A stretch of 64,000 bases of DNA from Cupriavidus metallidurans CH34 (lineage in GTDB: Bacteria; Pseudomonadota; Gammaproteobacteria; Burkholderiales; Burkholderiaceae), in contig NC_007973.1 of NCBI RefSeq assembly GCF_000196015.1, positions 3,286,001 through 3,350,000 on the forward strand. Direction: 5' to 3'. Position 1 is the stretch's first letter. The number at the start of each line of letters is the position of its first letter. A program made the translations under genes and the position numbers. The notes beneath the pieces are model-generated. The model was given only the letters and a program-made list of their open reading frames with translations. It did no database searches and was not told the DNA's origin. This document shows, in pieces, positions 15,716-25,718 of this stretch.

Positions 15716-18040
15716 TCAGACCTTGGCTGCCGCGTCCACGACCACCAGCGCGGTCATATTGACGATACGGCGCACCGTTGCCGAAGGCGTCAGGATATGG
15801 ACCGGCGCCTTCACGCCCAGCAGGATCGGGCCGATCGCCACGTTGTTGCCAGCCGCCACCTTGAGCAGGTTGTACGAGATGTTGGCGGCATCGATGTTCG
15901 GGCACACGAGCAGATTGGCTTCGCCCTTGAGCGCGCTGTCCGGCACCAGCGAATCGCGCAGCTTTTCGTCGAGCGCGCTGTCGCCATGCATTTCGCCATC
16001 CACCTCGAGGTCCGGCGCGCGGTCGCGCAGGATCTTCAGCGTGTCGCGCATCTTGCGTGCCGACGGCGCTTCCGACGTACCGAAGTTCGAGTGCGACAGC
16101 AGACCCACCTTCGGCTCGATACCGAAACGCTTGAGCTCCTCCGCAGCCATGATCGTGATCTCGGCCAGTTGCTCGGCGGTGGGATCGACGTTGACGTGCG
16201 TGTCCACCAGGAAGATCTGGCGGCCGGGCAGAACCAGACCGTTCATTGCGGCGTACACGCAATTTGTGCCACCGATGACCTGGTCGATATAGCGCAGGTG
16301 GGCGGCGGTGGTGCTAACCGTACCGCAGATCATGCCGTCGGCTTCGCCCTTCTCGACCAGCATCGCGCCGATCAGCGTGGTACGGCGGCGCATTTCCAGC
16401 TTGGCGTACTGCGGCGTGATGCCTTCACGCGCCATCATGCGGTAGTACGCGTCCGAGTATTCGCGGAAACGCTCGTCGTGCTCTGGGTTCACCACCGTGA
16501 AGTCCTCGCCCATGCGCAGGCGCAGGCCGAAACGCTCGATGCGGTGAGCCAGCACGGCCGGGCGGCCGATCAGGATCGGGTTGGCCAGCTTCTCGTCGAC
16601 GATCACCTGCACCGCACGCAGCACGCGCTCTTCCTCGCCCTCGGCGAAGACGATGCGCTTCTTCTCCTTCTGCACCTTGCGGGCGGCCGCGTAGATCGGC
16701 TTCATCAGCGTACCCGAGTGGTACACGAACTGCTGCAATTGCAGACGGTACGCGTCCATGTCCTCGATCGGGCGCGATGCCACGCCCGATTTGGCGGCGG
16801 CCTCGGCCACGGCCGGGGCGATCTTGACGATCAGGCGCGGATCGAACGGCTTCGGAATCAGGTATTCGGGGCCGAACGACAGGTCCTGGATGCCATAGGC
16901 CGACGCGACGATATCGCTCTGCTCCTGGCGCGCCAGCTCCGCCACCGCGTTTGCCGCGGCGATTTCCATTTCACGCGTGATCGTCGTGGCGCCGCAATCG
17001 AGCGCGCCACGGAAGATGAACGGGAAGCAGAGGACGTTGTTGACCTGGTTCGGATAGTCGGTGCGGCCCGTGGCGATCACGGCGTCCGGACGGACTTCCT
17101 TGACCAGTTCCGGCATGATTTCCGGATTCGGGTTGGCCAGTGCCATCACCAGCGGCTTGTCGGCCATCTTCTGCACCATCTCGGGCTTCAGCACGCCCGC
17201 AGCGGACAGGCCCAGGAAAATGTCGGCGCCTTCGATGACCTCGGCCAGCTTGCGCTTGTCGGTCTTCTGCGAGAAGCGCGCCTTTTCCGGGTCCATCAGT
17301 TCGGTACGGCCTTCGTAGACCACGCCGGCCAGGTCCGTCACCCAGATGTTCTCGATGGGCAGGCCCAGGTCGACGAGCAGGTCCAGGCAGGCCAGCGCGG
17401 CGGCGCCGGCGCCCGAGGCCACCAGCTTCACCTTCGAGATGTCCTTGCCCACCACCTGCATGCCGTTGATCACGGCGGCGCCCACGACGATCGCGGTACC
17501 GTGCTGGTCATCGTGGAAGACGGGGATCTTCATCCGCTCGCGCAGCTTGCGCTCCACGTAGAAGCACTCCGGCGCCTTGATGTCCTCGAGGTTGATACCG
17601 CCGAACGTCGGCTCGAGCGAGGCGATGATGTCGACCAGCTTCTCGGGGTCTTTCTCGTCGACTTCGATATCGAACACATCGATACCGGCGAACTTCTTGA
17701 ACAGGCCGGCCTTGCCTTCCATCACCGGCTTCGACGCGGCCGCGCCGATATCGCCCAGACCCAGCACGGCGGTGCCGTTGGTGATCACGGCCACCAGGTT
17801 GCCACGCGCCGTGTAGCGGAACGAATTGGCCTGGTTGGCCACGATTTCCTCACACGCTGCCGCCACACCCGGCGAATAGGCCAGAGCCAGGTCGCGCTGG
17901 TTCGACAGCGGCTTGGTCGGGGTGACCGAGATCTTTCCGGGGGTGGGAAACTCGTGGTACTCGAGCGCGGCCTTGCGCAGCGCCTCACGCTGCTGCTGTT
18001 TCAGATCGTCTTGGGACGGGGACTGCTGAGGGCTTGTCAT
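15716..18040 (-). CDS. maeB: NADP-dependent malic enzyme with phosphotransacetylase-like domain
   Basis: A 774-residue cytoplasmic enzyme that converts malate to pyruvate and CO2, supplying NADPH. The malic enzyme part covers about residues 15-430 ([52 protein letters not shown]). The C-terminal part, about 440-774, resembles phosphotransacetylase and is usually regulatory in MaeB-type enzymes. The length is normal for the type. I chose ATG 18040 ([10 protein letters not shown]) with a GGAAG site; the open frame upstream to 18301 is non-homologous. It diverges from thiL across a region with a perfect palindrome. Confidence 0.95.
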   Translation of the reverse strand: MTSPQQSPSQDDLKQQQREALRKAALEYHEFPTPGKISVTPTKPLSNQRDLALAYSPGVAAACEEIVANQANSFRYTARGNLVAVITNGTAVLGLGDIGAAASKPVMEGKAGLFKKFAGIDVFDIEVDEKDPEKLVDIIASLEPTFGGINLEDIKAPECFYVERKLRERMKIPVFHDDQHGTAIVVGAAVINGMQVVGKDISKVKLVASGAGAAALACLDLLVDLGLPIENIWVTDLAGVVYEGRTELMDPEKARFSQKTDKRKLAEVIEGADIFLGLSAAGVLKPEMVQKMADKPLVMALANPNPEIMPELVKEVRPDAVIATGRTDYPNQVNNVLCFPFIFRGALDCGATTITREMEIAAANAVAELARQEQSDIVASAYGIQDLSFGPEYLIPKPFDPRLIVKIAPAVAEAAAKSGVASRPIEDMDAYRLQLQQFVYHSGTLMKPIYAAARKVQKEKKRIVFAEGEEERVLRAVQVIVDEKLANPILIGRPAVLAHRIERFGLRLRMGEDFTVVNPEHDERFREYSDAYYRMMAREGITPQYAKLEMRRRTTLIGAMLVEKGEADGMICGTVSTTAAHLRYIDQVIGGTNCVYAAMNGLVLPGRQIFLVDTHVNVDPTAEQLAEITIMAAEELKRFGIEPKVGLLSHSNFGTSEAPSARKMRDTLKILRDRAPDLEVDGEMHGDSALDEKLRDSLVPDSALKGEANLLVCPNIDAANISYNLLKVAAGNNVAIGPILLGVKAPVHILTPSATVRRIVNMTALVVVDAAAKV

Positions 18041-18154
18041 CTGCGCATCTTCCGATCGGTGGAGCCGCACTGAATAACGCTGGCGATTGAGCGCGGGCCG
18101 GCTCCACGAACCCGCTGTCTCCGCTGTAGGCGCTTTTGGAAGTGTGCATTTTAT

Positions 18155-18177
18155 ATTGTGAAATAGTATTTCACAAT
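18155..18177. promoter_or_regulatory. perfect AT-rich palindrome between maeB and thiL (operator candidate)
   Basis: ATTGTGAAATA (18155-18165) and TATTTCACAAT (18167-18177) are exact inverted repeats around a single G. It lies about 115 bases before maeB and 123 before thiL. The AT-rich sequence stands out from its surroundings and resembles a dimeric regulator site. A TACAAT -10-like box at 18211-18216 could serve thiL. Confidence 0.75.
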
Positions 18178-18299
18178 AAGCCTTTTGTTTGGGGCACCTT
18201 TGCGTTTCGGTACAATATGCCCCATGCCGATGGGCTTTACCAGCCGAGTCTCCAGCAGAATTTCCGCGGCATGTTTCCTCCCAGGTTCCCCGCCCCGTC

Positions 18300-19277
18300 A
18301 TGCCCGAATCCTCCCCCGCGCTTTCCGAGTTTGACCTGATCCGACGCTATTTCACGCGCCCGGTCCACAAGGCCGCGCTGGGCGTGGGCGATGACTGCGC
18401 GCTGATCGAGGCGCGGCCGGGCCACCAGCTCGCCATCAGCACCGACATGCTGGTCAGCGGTCGGCACTTTTTCCCGGACGTTTCACCGCGCGCGCTGGGC
18501 CACAAGGCCCTGGCCGTGAACCTGTCCGATCTGGCGGCAATGGGCGCCGAACCCCGCGCATTCACGCTGGCGCTGGCGCTGCCCGAGGCGGATGCCGGCT
18601 GGCTTGCCGAATTCGCGGCCGGCATGTTGGCGCTGGCCGACGACCACGGCTGCGAACTGATCGGCGGCGACACCACCAAGGGTCCGCTGACGCTGTCGAT
18701 CACGGTGTTCGGCGACGTGCCCCCGCGTCAGGCGCTGCGGCGCGACGCGGCGCGCCCCGGCGACGATATCTGGATCTCCGGCACGCTCGGGGACGCGCGC
18801 CTGGCCCTGGGCGACTGCCGCGGCGAATGGCTGCTGCCCGAGCCCGACTTCACACTGATCCGTCCCCGGATGGAAATGCCGACGCCCCGCGTGGCGCTGG
18901 GCCTGGCACTGCGCGGCGTGGCTCATGCGGCACTCGACATTTCGGACGGGCTGATCGGCGATCTCGGTCATATCCTTGAACGCTCATCGGTCGGCGCAAT
19001 TGTCGATGTCGATGCCTTGCCGCGCTCGGAGATTCTTGACGCCCAGCCGGAGGAATGCCAGCGCGCCTGCGTGCTGGCCGGTGGCGACGACTACGAACTC
19101 TGTTTCACGGCGCCGGTGGGCGCGCGCGAAACCATTGCCGGCATCGCGCGCCGGCTTCACCTGCCGCTCACGCATGTCGGATCCATCACACCGGAGGCGG
19201 GCCTGCGGCTGGTGGATCGCGAAGGCAATCCCTACGTGTTCAAGGGCGCCTCGTTCGATCATTTCGCCGCGCCCTGA
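18300..19277 (+). CDS. thiL: thiamine-monophosphate kinase
   Basis: A 325-residue ATP-dependent kinase that phosphorylates thiamine monophosphate to thiamine diphosphate, the last step of cofactor synthesis. Typical motifs are FDLIRRYF near the N-terminus, the acidic metal site GVGDDCA, STDMLVSGRHF, LSDLAAMGA, IGGDTTKGP and the late DISDGL. The start ATG at 18300 (MPESSPALS) fits the family; the frame is open further upstream without support. It begins a co-directional group with pgpA and pncC. Confidence 0.95.
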   Translation: MPESSPALSEFDLIRRYFTRPVHKAALGVGDDCALIEARPGHQLAISTDMLVSGRHFFPDVSPRALGHKALAVNLSDLAAMGAEPRAFTLALALPEADAGWLAEFAAGMLALADDHGCELIGGDTTKGPLTLSITVFGDVPPRQALRRDAARPGDDIWISGTLGDARLALGDCRGEWLLPEPDFTLIRPRMEMPTPRVALGLALRGVAHAALDISDGLIGDLGHILERSSVGAIVDVDALPRSEILDAQPEECQRACVLAGGDDYELCFTAPVGARETIAGIARRLHLPLTHVGSITPEAGLRLVDREGNPYVFKGASFDHFAAP

Positions 19278-19374
19278 CACGCGGCACGCAACCCATGTCA
19301 TGATCCCCCATGCGCACGGGAGAAATATCTGAAAGTGCGCCCCGAAACCTATAAGACTGACGAGCCAATCCTTG

Positions 19375-19947
19375 ATGTCCGCCTATCCCCCGGGGGCCGC
19401 GCCTAGCGACCCCGTTGACCCCGTCACGCTGGAAGCCGGCCAGACCGCCAAGGTCACGCGGCCAACCGGCCGGTTCATGCTGGGCCACCCGGCCCGTCTG
19501 ATTGCGCTTGGATTCGGCTCTGGCCTGTCGCCGGTCAGCCCCGGCACCGTCGGCACGCTGCTCGGCTGGCTGTCGTTCATCGTGATTTCGAAGTGGATCG
19601 ATCCGACCACTTGGCTGTGGATCATCGCCGGCGGCTTCGTGATCGGCATCTGGGCTTGCCTGCGTACGGCACGCGACATGGGCGTGTACGACCACGGCAG
19701 CATGGTCTGGGACGAGATCGTGGCGTTCTGGCTGGTGCTGCTGTTCGTGATGCCAACGGGCTTCTGGGGCCAGTTCGCCGCGTTCGTGTGGTTCCGGTTC
19801 TTCGACATCGTCAAGCCGGCACCGATCCGCTACTACGATCGCACGCTCAAGGGCCCGGGCTTTACCGGCGCCTTCGGCGTAATGTTCGATGACATCTTCG
19901 CGGCGTTCTACACGCTGCTCGTGTTCGCCTTGTGGCGTTCGATCTGA
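19375..19947 (+). CDS. pgpA: phosphatidylglycerophosphatase A
   Basis: A 190-residue inner-membrane phosphatase that removes phosphate from phosphatidylglycerophosphate. After a hydrophilic N-terminus of about 45 residues come the family motifs GFGSGLSPVSPGTVGTLLGW and, later, SMVWDEIVAFWL and FRFFDIVKPAPI. Hydrophobic segments alternate as expected for PgpA. I take ATG 19375; a TTG lies one codon earlier. It follows thiL by 97 bases and precedes pncC by 46, so the three are probably cotranscribed. Confidence 0.94.
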   Translation: MSAYPPGAAPSDPVDPVTLEAGQTAKVTRPTGRFMLGHPARLIALGFGSGLSPVSPGTVGTLLGWLSFIVISKWIDPTTWLWIIAGGFVIGIWACLRTARDMGVYDHGSMVWDEIVAFWLVLLFVMPTGFWGQFAAFVWFRFFDIVKPAPIRYYDRTLKGPGFTGAFGVMFDDIFAAFYTLLVFALWRSI

Positions 19948-19993
19948 CACGCAGAAACACCGAAACACCCCGGGAATTTCAGGAACCGCCGTT

Positions 19994-20491
19994 ATGTCCG
20001 TCAGCCGACTGCTCGACCAGCTTGCCATCCAGGCCGGCGCCGCTCTATCGGAAAGCTCGCTTATGCTTGCCACCGCGGAGTCCTGCACTGGCGGGCTAGT
20101 CGCGGCCGCGATCACGGATGTTTCTGGGTCTTCGGGATGGTTCGAGCGCGGCTTCGTGACCTATTCGAACGAAGCCAAGACGACGATGGTCGGGGTGCCG
20201 GCCAAACTGATCCGAGACCATGGCGCGGTCAGCGAGGAAGTGGCGCGGGCGATGGCCGAAGGCGCGCTGCTGAACAGCCGCGCCCAGGTATCGCTGGCCA
20301 TCACCGGGGTAGCCGGCCCGGGCGGCGGCACCCCCGAGAAACCGGTTGGCATGGTCTGCTTCGGCTGGAGCAACCGCATCACCACGCATACGGAAACGCA
20401 GCGCTTCAAGGGTGACCGCGCCCAGATCCGCCGCCAGGCTGCCGAACACGCGATGCGCGGTCTGCTGGAACTGATTCGCAACGAAGCCTGA
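19994..20491 (+). CDS. pncC: nicotinamide-nucleotide amidohydrolase (CinA C-terminal type)
   Basis: A 165-residue stand-alone CinA C-terminal domain protein, which deamidates nicotinamide mononucleotide for NAD recycling. Diagnostic motifs are TAESCTGGLVAAAITDVSGS near residue 29 and ITGVAGPGGGTPEKPVG in the second half; the conserved Ser of ESCTGG is the usual active-site residue. There is no N-terminal molybdopterin-like domain as in full CinA. ATG 19994 has an AGGA site. Confidence 0.92.
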   Translation: MSVSRLLDQLAIQAGAALSESSLMLATAESCTGGLVAAAITDVSGSSGWFERGFVTYSNEAKTTMVGVPAKLIRDHGAVSEEVARAMAEGALLNSRAQVSLAITGVAGPGGGTPEKPVGMVCFGWSNRITTHTETQRFKGDRAQIRRQAAEHAMRGLLELIRNEA

Positions 20492-20496
20492 ATCTG

Positions 20497-20525
20497 CCCC
20501 CCTCTCCCACGACTGGGAAAGGGAA
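20497..20525. repeat. CCCTCTCCC-type hairpin between pncC and pyrF
   Basis: CCCTCTCCCA pairs imperfectly with TGGGAAAGGG around CGAC. It lies between two convergent genes and resembles hairpins at 23989-24014 and 57455-57481; it probably serves as a two-way terminator. Confidence 0.6.
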
Positions 20526-20540
20526 AACCGTTCACGCGGA

Positions 20541-21359
20541 TCAGCCGTGACGATAGCGGTTGATCGTCTCGCGCGTCTGCAACGCCACGTTTCGCGCAGC
20601 CAGCGCAAAGTCCTTCTCGCGGCTGGCGTACAGGATGGCCCGCGACGAATTGATCATCATGCCCGTGCCGTCGGCCGTACGGCCGGCCTTGACCGTAGCC
20701 TCGATGTCGCCGCCCTGGGCGCCGATGCCCGGAATCAGCAGTGGCATGTCGCCGACGATCTGCCGGACCTTGGCGATCTCGTTCGGGAACGTCGCGCCCA
20801 CCACCAGACCCATCTGCCCGTTGGTATTCCAGCGTTCGCGTGCGGCTTCGGCCACCACCTGGTACAGCGGCTTGCCGTCGACCTGCAGGAACTGCACGTC
20901 AGACCCACCGGGATTCGACGTGCGGCACAGCACGATCACGCCCTTGCCCGGATACGCCAGATACGGCGACATCGAATCGAAGCCCATGTACGGGCTGACG
21001 GTCACGGCATCGGCCTTGTAGCGCTCGAAGGCCTCGATTGCATAGTGCTCCGCCGTGGAGCCGATATCGCCGCGCTTCGCATCGAGGATCACGGGGACGC
21101 CGGGGTGCGCGTCATGGATGTACTCGACCAACTGTTCGAGCTGGTCTTCGGCGCGCTGCGAGTGGAAATAGGCGATCTGCGGCTTGAACGCGCAGACCAG
21201 GTCGGCCGTGGCATCGACGATTTCGCGGCAGAACGAGAAAATCGCGCCGCCGGTACCGGTCATGGACAGCGGCAGCTTGGCCGGGTCGGGATCAAGCCCG
21301 ACGCACAGCAGGGAATCGTTACGCTGCCACGCGGCGGACAGCTGCTCGGTAAAAGTCAT
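20541..21359 (-). CDS. pyrF: orotidine 5'-phosphate decarboxylase, subfamily 2
   Basis: A 272-residue enzyme that decarboxylates OMP to UMP, the last step of de novo pyrimidine synthesis. The catalytic motif is [17 protein letters not shown], with the Lys of [20 protein letters not shown] near the start and [12 protein letters not shown] near the end are typical of the longer subfamily 2. ATG 21359 fits this family; the open frame upstream is not conserved in character. It converges on pncC. Confidence 0.95.
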   Translation of the reverse strand: MTFTEQLSAAWQRNDSLLCVGLDPDPAKLPLSMTGTGGAIFSFCREIVDATADLVCAFKPQIAYFHSQRAEDQLEQLVEYIHDAHPGVPVILDAKRGDIGSTAEHYAIEAFERYKADAVTVSPYMGFDSMSPYLAYPGKGVIVLCRTSNPGGSDVQFLQVDGKPLYQVVAEAARERWNTNGQMGLVVGATFPNEIAKVRQIVGDMPLLIPGIGAQGGDIEATVKAGRTADGTGMMINSSRAILYASREKDFALAARNVALQTRETINRYRHG

Positions 21360-21601
21360 GGGATGCTCGGAATTCGGGTGAAGCCGGCGGCCCGGCTGTG
21401 AACCAGTGTCTACACAGCATAACGCGGGCAGGTGCCGACCGGTTGGCTGCAACGGCACCCGGACAGGTTCCGCACTGCAGCATATGGGGCGTTGGCGGCA
21501 ATTTTACCTGTTGGCGTGATATTGTTTGCAGCTTCCGCTTAAAAAGAGCGACGGCGACGCCTGGGTTGCAGGACGTCCGCACGCCGCCAGTCTCCCGATT
21601 C

Positions 21602-22486
21602 ATGAATCTCGACCGCCGCGGTCTCATCCTCCTCGTCATCCTGACCCTCGCCTGGGGCATCAACTGGCCGATCATGAAACTGGGTGTGGCGCACTTTCCC
21701 GCCATGGCTTTCCGGCTGCTGTGCATGGCCGGCGGGCTGGTGGCGCTGGGGCTGGCGCTGACCTTCCGGGGCGACTCCCTGCGCGTGCCGCGCGCGGCGT
21801 GGGGCACGGTCCTGAAGCTGGCGATCCCGAACATGGTGATCTGGCATCTGTTCGCCATCTGCGCGGTCAAGATGCTGTCATCGGGCCGTGCGGCAATTCT
21901 CGGCTACACCATGCCGATCTGGGCCGTGGTCTGGGGCCTGGTGATCTTCCGGGACCGTATTGCCTTGTCGGCCTGGATTGGCATTGGCTGCGCGCTGGCC
22001 GGCACGGTCCTGCTGCTTTCGGGCGAGATTGCCGCGCTGACCGGCAGCCCGGCCGGCACGCTGCTGATGCTGGTAGCCGCTGCCGGCTGGGGTTTCGGCA
22101 CCCAGCTCATGAAGCGCACCCACACCGACGTGCCGATCGGCGCCATGACGTTCTGGATGCTGGCCATCACGCTGCCATTCCTCGGCGCGGGCACGCTGCT
22201 GTTCGAGAGCGGCTGGCGCATGCCGACCGCGATCGAATGGGGCGCCATCGCCTACAACGCCGTGGTGGTCTTCGCGTACTGCCATTTGGTCTGGTTCGCG
22301 CTGGCGCGCAGCCTGCCGCCGGTAGTCTCGAGCCTGTCGATCATGTTCATTCCCGTGGTGGGCGTGTTCTCGGGGATGTGGTTTCTCGGCGAAACGCCGC
22401 ACTGGCAGGACTACGTGGCCATCGTGCTGATGTTCGCGGCGCTGTCCTCGGTCATGCTGGCGCCGCTGTTGCGTCGACGCATGTGA
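21602..22486 (+). CDS. DMT-family (EamA) membrane transporter
   Basis: A 294-residue inner-membrane protein with about ten hydrophobic segments in two EamA repeats. The first begins ILLVILTLAWGINWPIMKLG; the second follows LLMLVAAAGWGFGTQLMKR. The last part, SIMFIPVVGVFSGMWFLGE, has the Pro and Glu usual for this family. The substrate cannot be deduced; drug or metabolite export are common roles. ATG 21602 begins directly before the first membrane helix. Confidence 0.88.
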   Translation: MNLDRRGLILLVILTLAWGINWPIMKLGVAHFPAMAFRLLCMAGGLVALGLALTFRGDSLRVPRAAWGTVLKLAIPNMVIWHLFAICAVKMLSSGRAAILGYTMPIWAVVWGLVIFRDRIALSAWIGIGCALAGTVLLLSGEIAALTGSPAGTLLMLVAAAGWGFGTQLMKRTHTDVPIGAMTFWMLAITLPFLGAGTLLFESGWRMPTAIEWGAIAYNAVVVFAYCHLVWFALARSLPPVVSSLSIMFIPVVGVFSGMWFLGETPHWQDYVAIVLMFAALSSVMLAPLLRRRM

Positions 22487-23012
22487 ACCCGCTTGTGAGC
22501 AGCAGCGCCGCCGAGATTTCACTTAACAAGCCACCCCGCGTTGGGCTACACTCGCGGCCATCAGAATCCCGGAGAAAGTACGTGGGCAGTAGCATCGGGT
22601 GTTCGAGTTGCCGCGACAAAGTTGCGACACCGTCGAATGCCATGTCACTGCGGGCTGCGTAACGTCGATCCGTGTGGGGCACAGTCCCCGCCCGTCGCCG
22701 TCCTTGCCCGCAGACACCTGCGGGTGAGTGTCTTTCCGTTTCCCCCAGCGGCCGCCGCACCGGCTGCCGTGTCGCGTTCGGATCCTCCCTCCCCCGGCTT
22801 GCCAGCCAAATCCAGGCAAATCGCAGGCAAACGCCATCGCGTAGCGGCCCTTGAGTCGCAGCGCGATCACGCTTGCCCGGCCGCGCCATGATCACGCTGC
22901 TGGTGAGCCTTGCCTGCGCCCGTCTCCGACGTAGACCCAGCGCAATCGGCAGCACCATCGGGATGCATCGACGCATCCTGGCGGCGCCGCCAAGTAACAA
23001 GGAATCCAAGGG
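22487..23012. other. gene-free interval upstream of corA
   Basis: About 526 bases with no convincing coding sequence. Short open frames lack ribosome sites and protein-like composition. A Mg-responsive leader for corA would be attractive, but I see no recognisable riboswitch. CAGACACCTGCGGGTGAGTGTCTTT near 22710-22735 can form a modest hairpin. Confidence 0.4.
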
Positions 23013-23975
23013 ATGATCAACCTGTTCGTCCTGCAGAAAGGCCGGCTTGCCCAGGAGCAGGTCGACGAGCGCAACGAGCTGCTGCAGCACAAGCCCATCT
23101 GGATCGACGTGGTAAGCCCCGACGACGAGGAACTCGCGTGGATCAAGGAAGCCTATGGCGTGGTCCTGCCCGAACTCGAGGACCTGGGCGACCTGGAAGC
23201 CTCGGCACGATATTTCGAGGGCGAGGACGAGAACATCCACATCCGCACGGACTTCCTGCTGGCCGAGGACGACGCCTCGCGCAACGTCCGCGTGGCCTTC
23301 GTGCTCACGCGCGACGTCCTGTTTTCCATCCACGATGAAGACCTGCCCGTGTTCCGGCTGGTGCGGCTGCGCGCCCGGATGCGTCCGGGATCGGTGCGCA
23401 ACGCCAAGGACGTGCTGATGGACCTCTACGCGACTGACGCCGAGTATTCGGCCGATTCGATCGAGGAGATCTACGAACGCCTGGAGGAAGCCAGCCGCCG
23501 TGTGCTGGCCGAGAACGTGACCGATGCCGCCGCCGCCGACGTGCTGGAAACCATCGCGCGCGAGGAAGACTTGAACGGCCGCATCCGCCGCAACGTCATG
23601 GATACGCGCCGCGCGGTGTCGTTCCTGATGCGCAGCCAGTTGCTATCGGCCGAACAGCAGGACGAAGCGCGCCAGATCCTGCGCGATATCGACTCGATCG
23701 AGAACCACACCGCGTTCCTGTTCGACAAGATCAACTTCCTGATGGATGCCACGGTCGGTTTCATCAACATCAACCAGAACAAGATCATCAAGCTGTTCTC
23801 GGTGGTGTCGGTGGCGCTGATGCCGCCCACGCTGATCGCCAGCATCTACGGCATGAACTTCAAGGTGATGCCCGAGCTCGACTGGGCCGCCGGCTATCCG
23901 TGGGCGATTGCGCTGATGGCGGTGTCCGCGGCGATTCCGCTGGTGTATTTCCGCAGGAAGGGCTGGCTGAGCTGA
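23013..23975 (+). CDS. corA: CorA-type magnesium/cobalt transporter
   Basis: A 320-residue pentameric inner-membrane channel for Mg2+. The N-terminal soluble domain (about 1-250) is acidic and helical, with VSPDDEELAWI and the long helix around NVMDTRRAVSFLMRS. The first membrane segment ends in the signature GMN (YGMNF) about 35 residues before the C-terminus, and the second segment is AIALMAVSAAIPLVYF. The basic tail RRKGWLS is typical. ATG 23013 follows AAGGAATCC and opens directly into a family-like start. Confidence 0.95.
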   Translation: MINLFVLQKGRLAQEQVDERNELLQHKPIWIDVVSPDDEELAWIKEAYGVVLPELEDLGDLEASARYFEGEDENIHIRTDFLLAEDDASRNVRVAFVLTRDVLFSIHDEDLPVFRLVRLRARMRPGSVRNAKDVLMDLYATDAEYSADSIEEIYERLEEASRRVLAENVTDAAAADVLETIAREEDLNGRIRRNVMDTRRAVSFLMRSQLLSAEQQDEARQILRDIDSIENHTAFLFDKINFLMDATVGFININQNKIIKLFSVVSVALMPPTLIASIYGMNFKVMPELDWAAGYPWAIALMAVSAAIPLVYFRRKGWLS

Positions 23976-23988
23976 TAGCCTTCCTGGT

Positions 23989-24014
23989 CCCCTCTCCCAC
24001 AAGCATGAGAGGGG
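23989..24014. repeat. CCCCTCTC hairpin between corA and mtgA
   Basis: CCCCTCTC (23989-23996) and GAGAGGGG (24007-24014) form a perfect 8-base stem with a 10-base loop. It lies between convergent genes and belongs to the same repeat type as 20497-20525. Confidence 0.7.
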
Positions 24015-24024
24015 GGAACCGCCC

Positions 24025-24792
24025 CTAGTCCGGCAACGTTGCCGCGCCCATCCGCCTGGCGATGATCGACGCCTTGACGCGGAAGTTCACGTGCACGTTG
24101 GCGCAGTACTGCTTCTTGTCGAAGCACTTGGGCGCCGGTAGCGCGGCCGCGAGCCGGGCGGCCTGCCCCACGCTGAGCTTCGAAGCCGAGGTATGGAAGT
24201 AGTGCTGCGCGGCAGCCTCGACGCCGAACACGCCTTCGCCCCACTCCACCGAATTCAGGTAAATCTCGAAGATCCGCTGCTTGTCGAGCCAGAGCTCCAG
24301 CATCCACGTGATCGCCAGTTCCTGGCCCTTGCGCAGGTAGTTCTGCTCCGAAGACAGGAACAGGTTCTTGGCCAGTTGCTGCGTGATGGTGGAACCGCCG
24401 CGCACGATGCGTCCACGCTGCTTGTTGCGTTCCCAGGCATCGAGCATCGCATCAAGTTCGTAGCCGGGATGATTGACGAAGTCGGCATCCTCGCTGGCGA
24501 TCACGGCGCGCTTGATGTTGCGCGAGATTTCGTCGTAGCGCACCCATTGCCGCTGCACCGGGCAGCTCCAGAAATTGAAGCCGCACAGCCGCCAGCGCTC
24601 GGCACGCATGAACGTGGTGGACGACGGATTGACGACCTGCCAGGCAGCGATCTGCAGGAAGAAATAGACCTGCATCGCCACCACGCCAACGATCAGGCAG
24701 CCGGCCAGATAGGCCAGCCAGCGCAACGGGTTCGCCCCGCCGGCGCTACTTGCCGACGATCGTGGTGACGATCTGGCGGATGCGCGGGCCAC
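24025..24792 (-). CDS. mtgA: monofunctional biosynthetic peptidoglycan transglycosylase
   Basis: A 255-residue glycosyltransferase (GT51) that polymerises lipid II into glycan strands in the periplasm, anchored by one N-terminal membrane segment (about 24-48). Family motifs are [17 protein letters not shown] with the catalytic Glu, [20 protein letters not shown], and [15 protein letters not shown]. The GTG at 24792 is the likely start. It lies 17 bases after aroE on the same strand, so the two are probably cotranscribed. Confidence 0.94.
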   Translation of the reverse strand: MARASARSSPRSSASSAGGANPLRWLAYLAGCLIVGVVAMQVYFFLQIAAWQVVNPSSTTFMRAERWRLCGFNFWSCPVQRQWVRYDEISRNIKRAVIASEDADFVNHPGYELDAMLDAWERNKQRGRIVRGGSTITQQLAKNLFLSSEQNYLRKGQELAITWMLELWLDKQRIFEIYLNSVEWGEGVFGVEAAAQHYFHTSASKLSVGQAARLAAALPAPKCFDKKQYCANVHVNFRVKASIIARRMGAATLPD

Positions 24793-24809
24793 GCTGCGTC
24801 AACGCCGCC

Positions 24810-25718
24810 TTAGCGGGCGGCTTCGGCCTGCAGCGCCGCGCGCAGCTCGGCCAGCACGGGGGCGGTGCTGGGCCGCACGCCGCGCCAGTTGTAGAAGGCT
24901 TCGGCAGCCTGTTCGACCAGCATGCCAAGCCCATCCGCCGTGCGCGCGCCGCATTTGGCCGCATAGGCCAGGAACACCGTCGGCTGCGCGCCGTACATCA
25001 TGTCGTACGCCAGCACGCCTTCGCCGAGCAGGTGCTCGGGCACGGGCGGCACTTCGCCTTGCAGGCTGCTGGACGACGCATTGATCACCACATCGCAGCG
25101 CTCGTCCTCGGACAGCGCATCGAGCGCGTCGAGGCCACCGGCCCACAGCTCCACGTTGTACTGGTCCGCCGCTTCCACGAATTCCTCGACCATGTCGCTG
25201 GCGCGCGAGGCGGTACGGTTGGCCACCACGATGCGCGCCGGGCGGCATTCGATCAGCGGCAGCATCGCGCCCATCGCGGCGCCACCGGCGCCAAGCACCA
25301 GAATGCGCTTGTCTTCGAGCAGCACATCAAGGTTGTCCTGAATGTCACGCACCAGGCCGATGCCGTCGGTGTTGTCGCCATGGATCAGTCCGTCCTCGAT
25401 CCACATCGTGTTGACGGCGCCGGCAGCCTCGGCACGCGGCGTGAGGCGATCGGCCAGGTCATACGCTTCGAGCTTGAACGGCACGGTTACGTTGAAGCCA
25501 TGGCCTCCGCCGGCCAGGAATTCGCGCATCGTATCTGCGAACGCATCGAGCGGGGCTTCGAGCCGGTCATACTGCACCGCCTCGCCGGTCTGGCGCGCGA
25601 AGGCGGCATGGATCGCCGGCGAGCGGCTGTGCGAAATCGGATTGCCCACCACCACGTAGCGGTCGACGCTATCGGCAGGTTCGGCGGTGTTGGGCTGGGA
25701 ATTCTGGTCTGCGGTCAT
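24810..25718 (-). CDS. aroE: shikimate dehydrogenase
   Basis: A 302-residue NADP-dependent enzyme that reduces 3-dehydroshikimate to shikimate. Substrate-site motifs are VVGNPISHSRSPAIHAAF, NVTVPFKLEAY with the catalytic Lys, and DNTDGIGLVRD with the catalytic Asp; the nucleotide loop is VLGAGGAAMGAML. The C-terminal GLGMLVEQAAEAF is also typical. The start codon overlaps the stop of the TonB-like gene (ATGA), and mtgA follows closely. The roughly 15-residue N-terminal extension before the first strand is polar and dispensable-looking. Confidence 0.95.
   Translation of the reverse strand: MTADQNSQPNTAEPADSVDRYVVVGNPISHSRSPAIHAAFARQTGEAVQYDRLEAPLDAFADTMREFLAGGGHGFNVTVPFKLEAYDLADRLTPRAEAAGAVNTMWIEDGLIHGDNTDGIGLVRDIQDNLDVLLEDKRILVLGAGGAAMGAMLPLIECRPARIVVANRTASRASDMVEEFVEAADQYNVELWAGGLDALDALSEDERCDVVINASSSSLQGEVPPVPEHLLGEGVLAYDMMYGAQPTVFLAYAAKCGARTADGLGMLVEQAAEAFYNWRGVRPSTAPVLAELRAALQAEAAR

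Noticed and set aside
15480..15720. tRNA gene as ICE target
   Set aside because: No cloverleaf or tRNA 3' end is visible; the short core at the maeB terminator explains the border better.
15797..18073. 758-codon open frame opposite maeB
   Set aside because: Antisense shadow of maeB with no protein-like features.
22487..23012. Mg riboswitch before corA
   Set aside because: No recognisable M-box or mgtA-type leader structure could be traced by eye.
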